DNA of 53,096 bases from Acidimicrobiia bacterium (GTDB taxonomy: Bacteria; Actinomycetota; Acidimicrobiia; ATN3; PSLF01): NCBI GenBank assembly GCA_040289475.1, contig PSLF01000015.1, positions 1-53,096 of the forward strand. Reading direction: 5' to 3'. Both the position numbers and the translations under genes were made by a program. The notes beneath the pieces were generated by a model. It saw only the letters and a list, made by a program, of their open reading frames with translations, searched no databases and was not told where the DNA came from. Below, one piece after another: positions 8,442-16,468 of this stretch (position 1 is its first letter; each line of letters starts with the position of its first letter).

Positions 8442-9617
8442 TTAGCTTCTGCGATCAGAGTCATCGTCTAGCGGGGGTGATTGAGGTCGAACACTCGCCC
8501 TAAATCCCGCTTCCCGCAAGGCTTGGCCCGCCGCTATGGCCTCGTCTTCGCCCTCGATGGTAAGACGCAATAGTCCTGCCCCACCGGACCCCGCCTCGAC
8601 GGGATGGGTAATCGTAACGTCGGAAATGTTTATCCCCCGCTGCCCAACCAAGGTGGTGACTTGCGCCAGCGCCCCCGGACGATCCTCGATAGCTACAGCC
8701 ACCTCCCAAAAAGCGCCTTTTGCCTCTCGCTTAACAAAGAATTCGTTTCGAGCGGCCCTTGCTTCTAAGAGAAAGGTCTTCAACCTCACTGCATCCGACC
8801 CAGCTAGCCACTCTTTTACCTCACCGAGCCTTTTTTGAAGCTCCTCGAGTGCCTCGACGACCGCTTCCCCGTTCCAGGTTAAGATATCGGTCCAAATCTC
8901 GGGGCTACCTGCTGCGATCCGGGTAACGTCGCGAAGTCCTCCTGCTGCGAGCTTAGCAAGTGCTGCTTCCGAGGATGCTTTACGAGAAACGAAGTCCATC
9001 AAGGCTGCCGCAACCACATGGGGAAGATGGCTGACGACTCCTACAAAGCGGTCGTGTTCATCGGGTCTGACGGCTAAAACCTTGGCTCCGGTCTCAGAGA
9101 CGACGCCCGATAGATCGGCCAAGGCTTGAGAGTCGGTCGTCTCCGTGGGTGTCAACACCCATGTCGCGCCTTTGTATAGATCCGCTCGTGCTGCTTCCAG
9201 CCCCGATAACTCCGAGCCGCACATCGGGTGACCCCCGATGAAGTGCTTTCCGGAAGGGATGGCTCTTTCGACATCCCTCACAATCCGGGCCTTGACGCTA
9301 CCCACGTCAGAGACAATGCACCCATCCGGCGCAGCCTTGGCAGCTCTAATAGCTAGCTCGACAACGGTCGAAACGGGCGTAGCAATGAATACGAAATCGC
9401 ACCCCTCTATGGCGTCCTCTAAATCCCTAAAAGCACGGTCGACGGCACCTGCTCGCGCAGCGCGCTCTGTTACCTCGTAGGTTCTGTTCCAGCCCCGAAC
9501 CTCGAAGGACCGCCCCGATTCTAGAGCCGCGGAGCGAAGAGCCATCCCCAAAGATGCGCCCATAAGCCCCATACCTGCGATCGCGACCACGGCTCGATCC
9601 TTACCGCCTGCGGTCAC
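8442..9617 (-). CDS. tyrA: Prephenate dehydrogenase with C-terminal ACT domain
   Basis: Oxidatively decarboxylates prephenate to 4-hydroxyphenylpyruvate for tyrosine. The N-terminal Rossmann fold has AGMGLMGASLGMAL (about 13-26). VSDVGSVKARIV and GGHPMCGSELSG carry the prephenate-binding Ser/His region (about 100-140), and SHLPHVVAAAL is the helical dimer domain. Residues about 305-380 form an ACT domain (VAIEDRPGALAQVTTLVGQ), which suggests feedback control by an amino acid. 391 aa is long because of this domain and a Asp/Arg-rich tail. It lies between aroF and aroA on the same strand. TyrA rather than arogenate dehydrogenase is an assumption from family and context. Confidence 0.92.
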   Translation of the reverse strand: MTAGGKDRAVVAIAGMGLMGASLGMALRSAALESGRSFEVRGWNRTYEVTERAARAGAVDRAFRDLEDAIEGCDFVFIATPVSTVVELAIRAAKAAPDGCIVSDVGSVKARIVRDVERAIPSGKHFIGGHPMCGSELSGLEAARADLYKGATWVLTPTETTDSQALADLSGVVSETGAKVLAVRPDEHDRFVGVVSHLPHVVAAALMDFVSRKASSEAALAKLAAGGLRDVTRIAAGSPEIWTDILTWNGEAVVEALEELQKRLGEVKEWLAGSDAVRLKTFLLEARAARNEFFVKREAKGAFWEVAVAIEDRPGALAQVTTLVGQRGINISDVTITHPVEAGSGGAGLLRLTIEGEDEAIAAGQALREAGFRASVRPQSPPLDDDSDRRS

Positions 9618-9686
9618 TGCAGCTCCTTCCTACATAGCACTAGCCGCGATCCAATTGGAGCCTTTCCGCAGCAGAACACCCCGATC

Positions 9687-10703
9687 TCAACCGATCACGC
9701 GCCCCATCACCCTAGCAATCTGCCTCAACTCGCCCATAAGTCGCTCAAACTCATGAGGGAGAATCGCCTGAGCCCCATCGCACAAAGCTTCTTCGGGACA
9801 CGGGTGAACGTCTATCATTACGCCGTCCGCTCCAACCGCAATTGCTGCTCGAGCCAATGGTCCGACAGCATAGGAACGCCCAGCAGCGTGACTCGGGTCC
9901 ACAATTATTGGGAGATGGGTCAATTGCCGTAGCACCGGTACCGCAGAGATATCGAGTGTGAACCTGGTAGCAGGCTCGTAAGTGCGTATGCCCCGCTCGC
10001 ATAGAACTATGGACTCGTTTCCCTCTTTGGCGATGTACTCAGCAGCTAGCAACCACTCCTCGATTGTCGAGTTCATTCCCCTCTTGAGAATTACTGGCTT
10101 GTGTTGTTTCCCTACCTCAGAGAGGAGCGTGAAGTTCTGCATATTGCGCGCACCCACGCGTAAAGCGTCCGCATATTCAGCAACTAGCTCCACATCTCGC
10201 GCATCTAGGACCTCGGCTACAAAGGGGAGGCCCGTGTCTCGAGAAGCGTCTTTCATGATCTCGAGAGCTTCCTTACCTAAACCCTGAAAGGCATACGGAG
10301 ACGTCCTAGGCTTGAACGCTTCGCCCCTCAGAATCGTCGCCCCTGACGCCGCCACAGCCTTGGCCGACGTTAGCGTCTGCTCCCTGTTCTCTACCGCGCA
10401 CGGCCCGGCTACTACTGCGAAATGCTCTCCTCCAATCTTTGCGGTACCAATCTCGACGATTGTGAGGCCGTCTTGGGCTTCTTTTGCGACGATCTTGTAC
10501 GGCTTCAGTACTGGAATGACGCGCTCGACACCATCGAGTGCTTCGAGGGGAAGAGTTGCGATCTCGGTATCGTCACCGATAGCGCCCACGACCGTCCGGA
10601 ACTTTCCCTTTGAAACGTGGGCCTCTGCCCCGATGGATTTGAGCTTCGCAACGACGCTTCGAACGTCTTCGTCGGTGGCGTTGGGTTGCATGACGATCAG
10701 CAT
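9687..10703 (-). CDS. aroF: 3-deoxy-7-phosphoheptulonate (DAHP) synthase, type I beta
   Basis: Commits phosphoenolpyruvate and erythrose-4-phosphate to the shikimate pathway. The first ~70 residues form the ferredoxin-like regulatory domain of the Thermotoga-type enzyme (MLIVMQPNATDEDVRSVV). The TIM barrel follows with AGPCAVENREQ, RGEAFKPRTSPYAFQG, ILKRGM, DPSHAAGRSY and DVHPCPEEALCDGAQ, which hold the PEP, phosphate and metal ligands. 338 aa is normal for this type. The regulatory domain suggests inhibition by tyrosine, or chorismate/prephenate control through the neighbouring chorismate mutase. It lies between aroH and tyrA. Confidence 0.95.
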   Translation of the reverse strand: MLIVMQPNATDEDVRSVVAKLKSIGAEAHVSKGKFRTVVGAIGDDTEIATLPLEALDGVERVIPVLKPYKIVAKEAQDGLTIVEIGTAKIGGEHFAVVAGPCAVENREQTLTSAKAVAASGATILRGEAFKPRTSPYAFQGLGKEALEIMKDASRDTGLPFVAEVLDARDVELVAEYADALRVGARNMQNFTLLSEVGKQHKPVILKRGMNSTIEEWLLAAEYIAKEGNESIVLCERGIRTYEPATRFTLDISAVPVLRQLTHLPIIVDPSHAAGRSYAVGPLARAAIAVGADGVMIDVHPCPEEALCDGAQAILPHEFERLMGELRQIARVMGRVIG

Positions 10704-10754
10704 TTCAAACCCCGTTCAACCTGGCTAATGTCTATACTCGGTGTCTCGTATCGC

Positions 10755-11117
10755 TCAGTTAGCTAGATCAACTCGCAAACGTTTTGCTTCCCCCTCGTAC
10801 ACGTGTTTAATTTCGCTGCGAGATTTGCTGCTGTAGCAGTGCACGAGAACCCTTATACAACGCGGGGGACCGTGCTCAACTAGTATCTCCCTCGCTCCCA
10901 AAAGAGGCACGTCGAGCAGCCCGATCGCCCGAGCTCCTGCGGCTGGGAACTCCGACCTGAGATCCTCGGTCGCCGTAAAGATGATACTTACGAGATCATC
11001 GCTTCCTACCTCGTTTAGCTCCAGTATCTTCTGAAGCAAAAAAGCTGTTTTATCCACAATCTCTTGAGGATCATCTTTATCTACTGTGATAGCTCCCCTA
11101 ATAGCGACAAGTCTCAC
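10755..11117 (-). CDS. aroH: Chorismate mutase, AroH class
   Basis: Rearranges chorismate to prephenate. It belongs to the monofunctional trimeric alpha/beta AroH class, not the helical AroQ class: MRLVAIRGAITVDKDD at the start, the central SIIFTATEDLRSEFPA and the C-terminal CIRVLVHC with the catalytic arginine. 120 aa, close to the Bacillus subtilis enzyme. It begins 2 bases after rluB ends, so the pseudouridine synthase and the aromatic genes are one operon. Its product feeds TyrA encoded 1.1 kb downstream. Confidence 0.94.
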   Translation of the reverse strand: MRLVAIRGAITVDKDDPQEIVDKTAFLLQKILELNEVGSDDLVSIIFTATEDLRSEFPAAGARAIGLLDVPLLGAREILVEHGPPRCIRVLVHCYSSKSRSEIKHVYEGEAKRLRVDLAN

Positions 11118-11119
11118 GC

Positions 11120-11914
11120 CTAATTTTCCTCGCCCCCACTAGCTCCACCGTTGAGGTGTTTTTTATGGAGCCTCGTTGCCATGTACAACTGGTGGACCTC
11201 GGCAGGTGTGAGGTACCGCCACTGTCCTGAGGAGAGCTTCCGATCTCTCAGAGGGCCTATAGCTGTGCGCACGAGCGCTTCGACTCTGCCCCCGACCGCA
11301 GCTATCATCCTTCTTATCTGGCGCTTGCGCCCCTCTGTGATTGTTATCCGGAGGATCCGGCGGCCTCCCACCTTGTCAAGCTGACGCACTTTCGCTGGCA
11401 GCGTCCTTCCATCCTCCAGTTCTATCCCCCTTCTCAGTTTTCCAAAGGCACCAGGGACCAAGCTTCCCGAAACTGCCACTACATAGGTTTTGTGCAGCTT
11501 AGATGATGGATGAGTGAGCCGGTGGGCAAGTTCGCCATCGTTCGTGAGGATCAACAATCCCTCGCTGTCTTTGTCCAACCGCCCAACTGGAAACAATCTA
11601 TAGCGGTTCGTAAGGTCGTGCGGTAGTAGATCCAAGACCGTCTTTGTTGCATGTTCGTCTTTCACGCTGGTAATTGTTCCGGCGGGCTTGTTCAACAATA
11701 TGTACACCCTTTTCTGGGATAAGGGCACCGGCTCGCCATCTACGGTGATTTCGTCTTTTTCGGGATCCGCTTTATCGCCCAGGCGAGCAACACGTCCGTT
11801 TACCGCAACCCGGCCTGCAGCTATAAGCTCCTCGCACTTGCGACGGGATGCGATGCCTGCACCAGCCAGAATCTTTTGTAAGCGAACTTTACGAGCACTT
11901 GGAGCATCGGGCAC
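11120..11914 (-). CDS. rluB: RluB-family 23S rRNA pseudouridine synthase
   Basis: Isomerises a uridine in 23S rRNA helix 89 (RluB family) near the peptidyl-transferase centre. An S4 RNA-binding domain occupies about 8-70 (RLQKILAGAGIASRRKCEELI region). The catalytic block VGRLDKDSEGLLILTNDG (about 118-135) holds the catalytic Asp, and the C-terminal EGRKRQIRRM motif is present. A basic tail (TRLHKKHLNG) ends the protein. 264 aa, typical. It sits between scpB (14 bp) and aroH (2 bp), matching the conserved scpA-scpB-rluB order. RluE/RsuA paralogues cannot be fully excluded. Confidence 0.92.
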   Translation of the reverse strand: MPDAPSARKVRLQKILAGAGIASRRKCEELIAAGRVAVNGRVARLGDKADPEKDEITVDGEPVPLSQKRVYILLNKPAGTITSVKDEHATKTVLDLLPHDLTNRYRLFPVGRLDKDSEGLLILTNDGELAHRLTHPSSKLHKTYVVAVSGSLVPGAFGKLRRGIELEDGRTLPAKVRQLDKVGGRRILRITITEGRKRQIRRMIAAVGGRVEALVRTAIGPLRDRKLSSGQWRYLTPAEVHQLYMATRLHKKHLNGGASGGEEN

Positions 11915-11928
11915 GACCGTCGTCCCCG

Positions 11929-12606
11929 CTAGGGCTCGAGGTCATTGCGTTCAGTGTCGGCTAAGGTTTCCTGATCCCCTGAGTTTCCCTCGTCCTCCGA
12001 GCGCGAATCGGGCGCGAGGAGTGCCTCTTCTATTCGCTCTGCCTCCCCCGGCTCGGGAGCAAACTGGCCGAGTGGTGGAAGCTCTTCCAGGCCCGAGATC
12101 CCCATCTGCTCGAGGAAGCGAGTCGTCGTACCGTATAAAACCGCTTTTCCCGGACCCTGGTCCCGTCCAACCTCTTCGACGAGACCTCGTACCACTAGGT
12201 TTCTTACCACAGCATCGCAGTTCACACCTCTTATAGCTGCTAGCTGCGCCCTTGACACCGGCTGTTTGTACGCTATGATCGCCAGCGTCTCCAGAGCCGC
12301 GGCAGAAAGCCTCGCGTCTTGCTGGGAGGCAATAAAAGCTTCGACGTATCCGGCCTCATCCGGGTGGGAGTAAAACCGCCATCCCCCTGCCACCTTGCGC
12401 AGGCAGAAGCCATGGCCCTCCCGCTCGTACCTGGCTGCTAGATCTTCGAGCGCTCGCTCGATCTCAGAGTGCGATACCTCGCACACCTCCGCCAAGACAG
12501 AAGGGGGAATAGGATCTTCCGCAACCATCAAGATAGCCTCAAGATGGCGGGCTAGCTCGCCCATGCCCATGTCGCCTGGATCGCCGCTCCTATCAGACGT
12601 GCTCAT
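11929..12606 (-). CDS. scpB: Segregation and condensation protein B
   Basis: Partner of ScpA and SMC in the bacterial condensin; dimeric double winged-helix protein. Core MGELARHLEAILMVAEDPIPPSVLAEV begins about residue 13, with the conserved LSAAALETLAIIAYKQPVSRA-type second winged helix centred at about 100-120 and the VRGLVEEVGRD wing. The C-terminal 40 residues are acidic and disordered. 225 aa. The ATG lies inside the end of scpA (14-base overlap), so ScpA and ScpB are translationally coupled. Confidence 0.94.
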   Translation of the reverse strand: MSTSDRSGDPGDMGMGELARHLEAILMVAEDPIPPSVLAEVCEVSHSEIERALEDLAARYEREGHGFCLRKVAGGWRFYSHPDEAGYVEAFIASQQDARLSAAALETLAIIAYKQPVSRAQLAAIRGVNCDAVVRNLVVRGLVEEVGRDQGPGKAVLYGTTTRFLEQMGISGLEELPPLGQFAPEPGEAERIEEALLAPDSRSEDEGNSGDQETLADTERNDLEP

Positions 12607-13423
12607 CGCCTTGCTCCCCGCGTCGCTCCTGCATTTCCGTAACAGCTTCAGCTGAAACCTCTTGGAGCAATTCCTCGACTGGAAAACGCTCGCCTCCTCG
12701 CCAAATCACAGTGATCTCGCCGAAGGTTCGAAACTGCTCAATGTCGACAAGCTCCTGCTTATAAAGCTCGAGAACAGCCAGGAAGTGGAGTCCTACCTCC
12801 AGACGGGAAGTGCACGAAGCTGTCAGGTCACGAAAGGTTATGTGACGGGCTGCCTGAGTGCGTTCCGCTGTAGAAACAAGCACCTGAGAAAAGCGCACTG
12901 GAGGCACGTAAATGTGGCTCATCTCAAGCGAGGGCTGGGGGGCGCTTCTTGCGAAAACCTCCGCAGCGAGGGCCGCCAGCATTTCGGGAGTAACCCCCTG
13001 CAAAAGCGGCGGCATTACCGATGCATATCTCTCGTCGGGTCCTATTGCACGGGGATATGGTGTGCGTCCAGCAATTAGTCTGGAACCAATGGCCTCTGCT
13101 GCTTTCTTGAAAGTTTTATGTTCGAGAAGCTTTGCGATGAGATAGTCCCGCTTCCCCGCAAGCTCGGCGTCAAGCTCAAGCGCGCCTCCGTCTTTTGAAC
13201 GAAGAAGCCTCGCCGATTTCAGCTCTATGAGAATCGAAGCGATCAAAAGGAACTCGGTGGCGGAGTCTAAGTCGATTTCCCCCAGCCGCTCTAGCTCCTT
13301 TAGGTAATCGTCTACTATCTCGGCTAGCGAAATGTCGTAAATCTCTACCTGGTTGCCCGTGATGAGGTGCAATAACAAGTCGAAAGGCCCACTGAATACC
13401 GGGGTTCGTACCTCGATCGTCAT
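12593..13423 (-). CDS. scpA: Segregation and condensation protein A
   Basis: Kleisin subunit that bridges the SMC heads. The N-terminal block FSGPFDLLLHLITGNQVEIYDI is diagnostic, followed by ATEFLLIASILIELKSARLL. The C-terminal winged helix (FLAVLELYKQELVDIEQ) contacts SMC. I chose the ATG at 13423 (MTIEVRTPVF), five bases after the trpS stop; an in-frame ATG at 13462 would add 13 residues and overlap trpS by 34 bases. 276 aa with the chosen start. Forms the expected scpA-scpB pair; no smc gene is in the window. Confidence 0.93.
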   Translation of the reverse strand: MTIEVRTPVFSGPFDLLLHLITGNQVEIYDISLAEIVDDYLKELERLGEIDLDSATEFLLIASILIELKSARLLRSKDGGALELDAELAGKRDYLIAKLLEHKTFKKAAEAIGSRLIAGRTPYPRAIGPDERYASVMPPLLQGVTPEMLAALAAEVFARSAPQPSLEMSHIYVPPVRFSQVLVSTAERTQAARHITFRDLTASCTSRLEVGLHFLAVLELYKQELVDIEQFRTFGEITVIWRGGERFPVEELLQEVSAEAVTEMQERRGEQGDEHV

Positions 13424-13428
13424 TTCAG

Positions 13429-14523
13429 CTATTGGTCGTTGCTCGTCAGATGTCCGGAGCAAGTACTTCCGTCCAAAACGCCCGACTTTCCCCTGGCCGC
13501 TCTGGAATTCCCAACGCCCACCAGATCCCTTGCTCCCTCCAAAGTAGTCTCCGCAATAGGCTTGACCTTCTCGAAGCCCAAGTCAAGCACCTGATCGACT
13601 CTCCCGGGCTGTTTAGCCTCGGCTCTCCTTTTGCGTATGGGCTCCAACGTGGCGTTCAGATTGCCTGCAAGCTGATCTTTGCAAGCTACGCACCCCCTAG
13701 CTCCAGCTCGACACTCGGCAGCCACAATGGCCGTGTCCTCGGGAGGAGTGAAAAGTTCGTGGAGAGAATAAACAGAACACACCTCGGGACGGCCTGGATC
13801 CTTCAAGTAAATCTTTTGAGGATCCGTGATATAGGACCGAATTTTCTTTTGCACGATTTCGGGAGAATCATCGAGAAATATGGCATTCCCATAAGACTTC
13901 GACATCTTCCTTCCGTCGTTTCCAGGGACTCGAGATGCATCGCTAAGCAATCCCATGGGCTCGGGAAAATACTCTGCTCCAAAAAGATTGTGAAAACGCC
14001 TAACTACCTCCCTACCTAACTCTAGGTGCGGAAGCTGGTCCTCCCCGACTGGCACTACCTCTCCTTTCACCACTGTTATGTCCGCAAGTTGCAAAAGCGG
14101 GTACCCGAGGAATCCATGCGTGGAAATATCTCTCTCCTCCAACTCGGACAGCTGTTCTTTAAAGGTGGGATTGCGCTCCAACCATGAGAGCGGAGTGATC
14201 ATCGAGTAATACAGAGCTAGCTCCGCTACCTCGGGCAAATCGCTCTGCCTGTATATGACGGCCTTCTCTGGATCTAGGCCTGCCGCTATCAGATCTACTA
14301 CAAGGTCAGATGTGTTGACATCTAGTTCCTCGCCGCGATCGTAATCGGTAGAGAGCATGTGCCAGTCGGCAACGAACACGAACACCTCAGTAACGTCTTG
14401 GAGCTGCACCAAGTTCTTCACGTTCCCGAAAAGGTGCCCTATGTGAAGCTTTCCAGTGGGTCGAAATCCGGTGAGAACGCGTTTAGACGCCGCTTCCTCT
14501 ATCGATACTGTGCCTTGAAGCAT
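13429..14523 (-). CDS. trpS: Tryptophan--tRNA ligase
   Basis: Class I aminoacyl-tRNA synthetase that charges tRNA-Trp. The Rossmann-fold signature PTGKLHIGHLFG (HIGH class, about residue 23) and the KMSKS loop GRKMSKSYGN (about 205) are both clear, with the tryptophan-binding blocks FVADWHMLSTDYD and GEDQLPHLELGREV between. 364 aa, slightly long: the last ~25 residues (DGSTCSGHLTSNDQ end) go beyond the usual C-terminus and may be lineage-specific. Located directly before scpA, as found in many actinobacteria. The start MLQGTVS is the first ATG of the frame. Confidence 0.95.
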   Translation of the reverse strand: MLQGTVSIEEAASKRVLTGFRPTGKLHIGHLFGNVKNLVQLQDVTEVFVFVADWHMLSTDYDRGEELDVNTSDLVVDLIAAGLDPEKAVIYRQSDLPEVAELALYYSMITPLSWLERNPTFKEQLSELEERDISTHGFLGYPLLQLADITVVKGEVVPVGEDQLPHLELGREVVRRFHNLFGAEYFPEPMGLLSDASRVPGNDGRKMSKSYGNAIFLDDSPEIVQKKIRSYITDPQKIYLKDPGRPEVCSVYSLHELFTPPEDTAIVAAECRAGARGCVACKDQLAGNLNATLEPIRKRRAEAKQPGRVDQVLDLGFEKVKPIAETTLEGARDLVGVGNSRAARGKSGVLDGSTCSGHLTSNDQ

Positions 14524-14582
14524 GATCAGCTCACTGTCGTCATCTGACTTGCCTCATAGTTTTTGCGATCGGGAGATTCGCT

Positions 14583-15374
14583 TTACAGGATCTGCTCTGG
14601 CGGCACAGGAATCGCGAACTCCCGTCGTTGAAACTTACCAAACGCTCGCTCGAAGTCATCGTCGTCAACTTTGCGCAATGCCGAGATAATTCCAGGATCG
14701 ACACTCCCCTGCTCTGCAAGCACCATCAGCACTTTCAGCCCAAAGGCGGGATCGAATAACGGGGAGGGACTACTTTCCTGGGTGAGCCTTATATCCGGCC
14801 CATTGGCCGCGGCCATACCTTTGTACTGAAGCGTTTTTTCTTGCACGCCCGGTTGAGCGCCAGGCGAAGCGGGTTGGCCACCCGGGAACGTCCCCGACGG
14901 GGGCGTCGGTGTCCCAGGAGTCAAACGCTCTCGCAGACACCTGACTGAGACCTGCTTTTTCTCTCCGGGCCCCAAAACGAAAGATTGATTCTCCAATGGG
15001 ATAAACCGAGCTCCATTTCCTTTCTCGAGATCGCCTACCTCGTATGGGATGAGAGCCGCTACGACTAGAGGCGGCGCGCCATCCGCATTTCTCGCAGAAA
15101 AATCCAAGGAGACCTCGTTACTACCGCTTCCAGCAAGAGGTACGACAAAGCCCGCTAGATCCAATGAGAGCGAGGTTTCTATCGGCTCGGCTGCAGGCTT
15201 CAATTTGTCTTTGTTTCGCAAGAACATCATTGCAACTTCGTCGCCTCCTGGCTTACCACCTAAACCAGTGGCACCGCTGTTTGCCACACCTTTACTGCCT
15301 CGGTTACACCCAGAGGCCAAAACGATTGCCGCGGTTCCAATGACCAGAATCTTTAGTGCCGGTCGATTTACCAT
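14583..15374 (-). CDS. Putative lipoprotein of unknown function
   Basis: I do not recognise this protein. The start at 15374 is supported by an AAGAAGG ribosome site and by a lipoprotein signal: MVNRPALKILVIGTAAIVL then a lipobox LASGC near residue 26. A longer frame reaches 15458 but would overlap the M50 protease gene. The mature part has a beta-rich region with a possible Ig-like pattern (SLSLDLAGFVVPLAG, then VVAALIPYEV), a Pro/Gly-rich linker (about 160-185) and a C-terminal helical part ending PVPPEQIL. 263 aa, one Cys beyond the lipobox region. It lies between the M50 protease and trpS on the same strand, so possibly an envelope partner or substrate of that protease; that is inference only. 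Confidence 0.75.
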   Translation of the reverse strand: MVNRPALKILVIGTAAIVLASGCNRGSKGVANSGATGLGGKPGGDEVAMMFLRNKDKLKPAAEPIETSLSLDLAGFVVPLAGSGSNEVSLDFSARNADGAPPLVVAALIPYEVGDLEKGNGARFIPLENQSFVLGPGEKKQVSVRCLRERLTPGTPTPPSGTFPGGQPASPGAQPGVQEKTLQYKGMAAANGPDIRLTQESSPSPLFDPAFGLKVLMVLAEQGSVDPGIISALRKVDDDDFERAFGKFQRREFAIPVPPEQIL

Positions 15375-15423
15375 CGATGACTCGCCTTCTTGCTGACCAA
15401 ACCTCCGACTAGGGCTAAGAGCG

Positions 15424-16077
15424 TCACAACCCTCCAAGCGACGCAACCATCGCTTCAACCGCCCTGTATGTTGGACCTGCTAAGACGAAGAGAAACACTA
15501 CAAGAACTACCATCCATGCGAGACCGGTGTTGAGCGCGGCAGCGGCCTGGCTATCGGGGAAGCTGTATCTGAAAAACAGAGCGCCATCCAAGGGTCCTGC
15601 AGGAAGCAAGTTGAATACGGCGAGTACTCCACTTAGGAGCGCAACGCGAATGCCGGCAATTCTCGCTCCCCTCAAAAACTCCACGAGAAATCCTGCGGCG
15701 CTTTCGCTGCCGACACTTTCCAACGCCATGCGTGCCAACCGAGCGCCGAGCGCTGCGACCACGCTAAGTGCTGCATTCGAAACAGGACCTGCGATCACCG
15801 ATATGGCAGGCCCAACGCGTCTAGGCTTCATTGCCCTAGGATCGATGGGCGTACTGGCATAGCCAAGCACCGCTCCCGAGCTCAGGATTCCTAAGATAGG
15901 CAAGATCACTGTCCCAAATAGATCCATGTGCGGAAGCGGATTAAGAGTAAGACGACCCGCTTCTTTCGCCGTTTCGTCTCCAAAACGCGTTGCGGCGAAA
16001 GCGTGAGAGAACTCGTGAACCGTAACGCAAAACAAAAATGTGAGATAGCTCAGAACACCATTTACAAAAGCGCTCAC
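15424..16077 (-). CDS. M50 family membrane zinc protease (site-2 protease-like)
   Basis: Intramembrane metalloprotease. The zinc-binding HExxH motif appears as HEFSHA (about residue 21) inside the first hydrophobic helix, and the second metal motif as FNLLPAGPLDG (about 167-178). Five or six membrane segments are visible in 217 aa with no PDZ domain, so it belongs to the short core subfamily often annotated as site-2 protease. Substrate is unknown; the neighbouring lipoprotein 49 bases away and the DksA-type gene upstream give no firm clue. The conserved NPLPHMD segment follows the first helix. Confidence 0.85.
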   Translation of the reverse strand: MSAFVNGVLSYLTFLFCVTVHEFSHAFAATRFGDETAKEAGRLTLNPLPHMDLFGTVILPILGILSSGAVLGYASTPIDPRAMKPRRVGPAISVIAGPVSNAALSVVAALGARLARMALESVGSESAAGFLVEFLRGARIAGIRVALLSGVLAVFNLLPAGPLDGALFFRYSFPDSQAAAALNTGLAWMVVLVVFLFVLAGPTYRAVEAMVASLGGL

Positions 16078-16126
16078 GCTGGGCCTAGGTCTTTGCTCGG
16101 GCGTGTCAGATACGATCTTCTCAGGC

Positions 16127-16465
16127 TTATCCCTGACACTTGATGCATCTCAACGCGTGCGGTCTCGCCTCTAAGCGCCGTAGCGGAATTTCGTCTCCGC
16201 AAATCTCGCATTTTCCGTAAGTTCCCGCCTCCATCCGGGCGAGCGCCTCTTCTACATCGGAAAGAGTTACCTGGAGACGGTCGATCAGCGCCAAGGTCTC
16301 CGCCTTTTCAGCTGTGGCAGCCGCTGAGTCGGCAAAGCCTTCGTTCACCGCAATCTCGACGCTTCCCGACCCCAGATCGACCCCTAGCTCCTTTAGTTGA
16401 ACAATCAAATTGTTTCGCTCTTCTTCGAGTCGTGTTTTTAGATGTGCGTACTTAGCTGTCATCAA
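16127..16465 (-). CDS. DksA/TraR-type zinc finger protein
   Basis: Small RNA polymerase-associated or stress protein of the DksA/TraR superfamily. N-terminal part (1-80) is a helical coiled coil (YAHLKTRLEEERNNL), and the C-terminal C4 zinc finger is CEICG...CIKC (Cys pairs about 85/88 and 106/109, separated by 17 residues). 112 aa, typical of the actinobacterial form. It starts four bases before the xerD stop, separated by 49 bp from the M50 gene. The first ATG is doubled (MMT), so the start may be one codon later. Confidence 0.88.
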   Translation of the reverse strand: MMTAKYAHLKTRLEEERNNLIVQLKELGVDLGSGSVEIAVNEGFADSAAATAEKAETLALIDRLQVTLSDVEEALARMEAGTYGKCEICGDEIPLRRLEARPHALRCIKCQG

Positions 16466-16468
16466 AGA

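Noticed and set aside
13424-13462. ScpA start at 13462, giving a 34-base overlap with trpS
   Set aside because: The ATG at 13423 lies five bases after the trpS stop and gives the conserved N-terminus.
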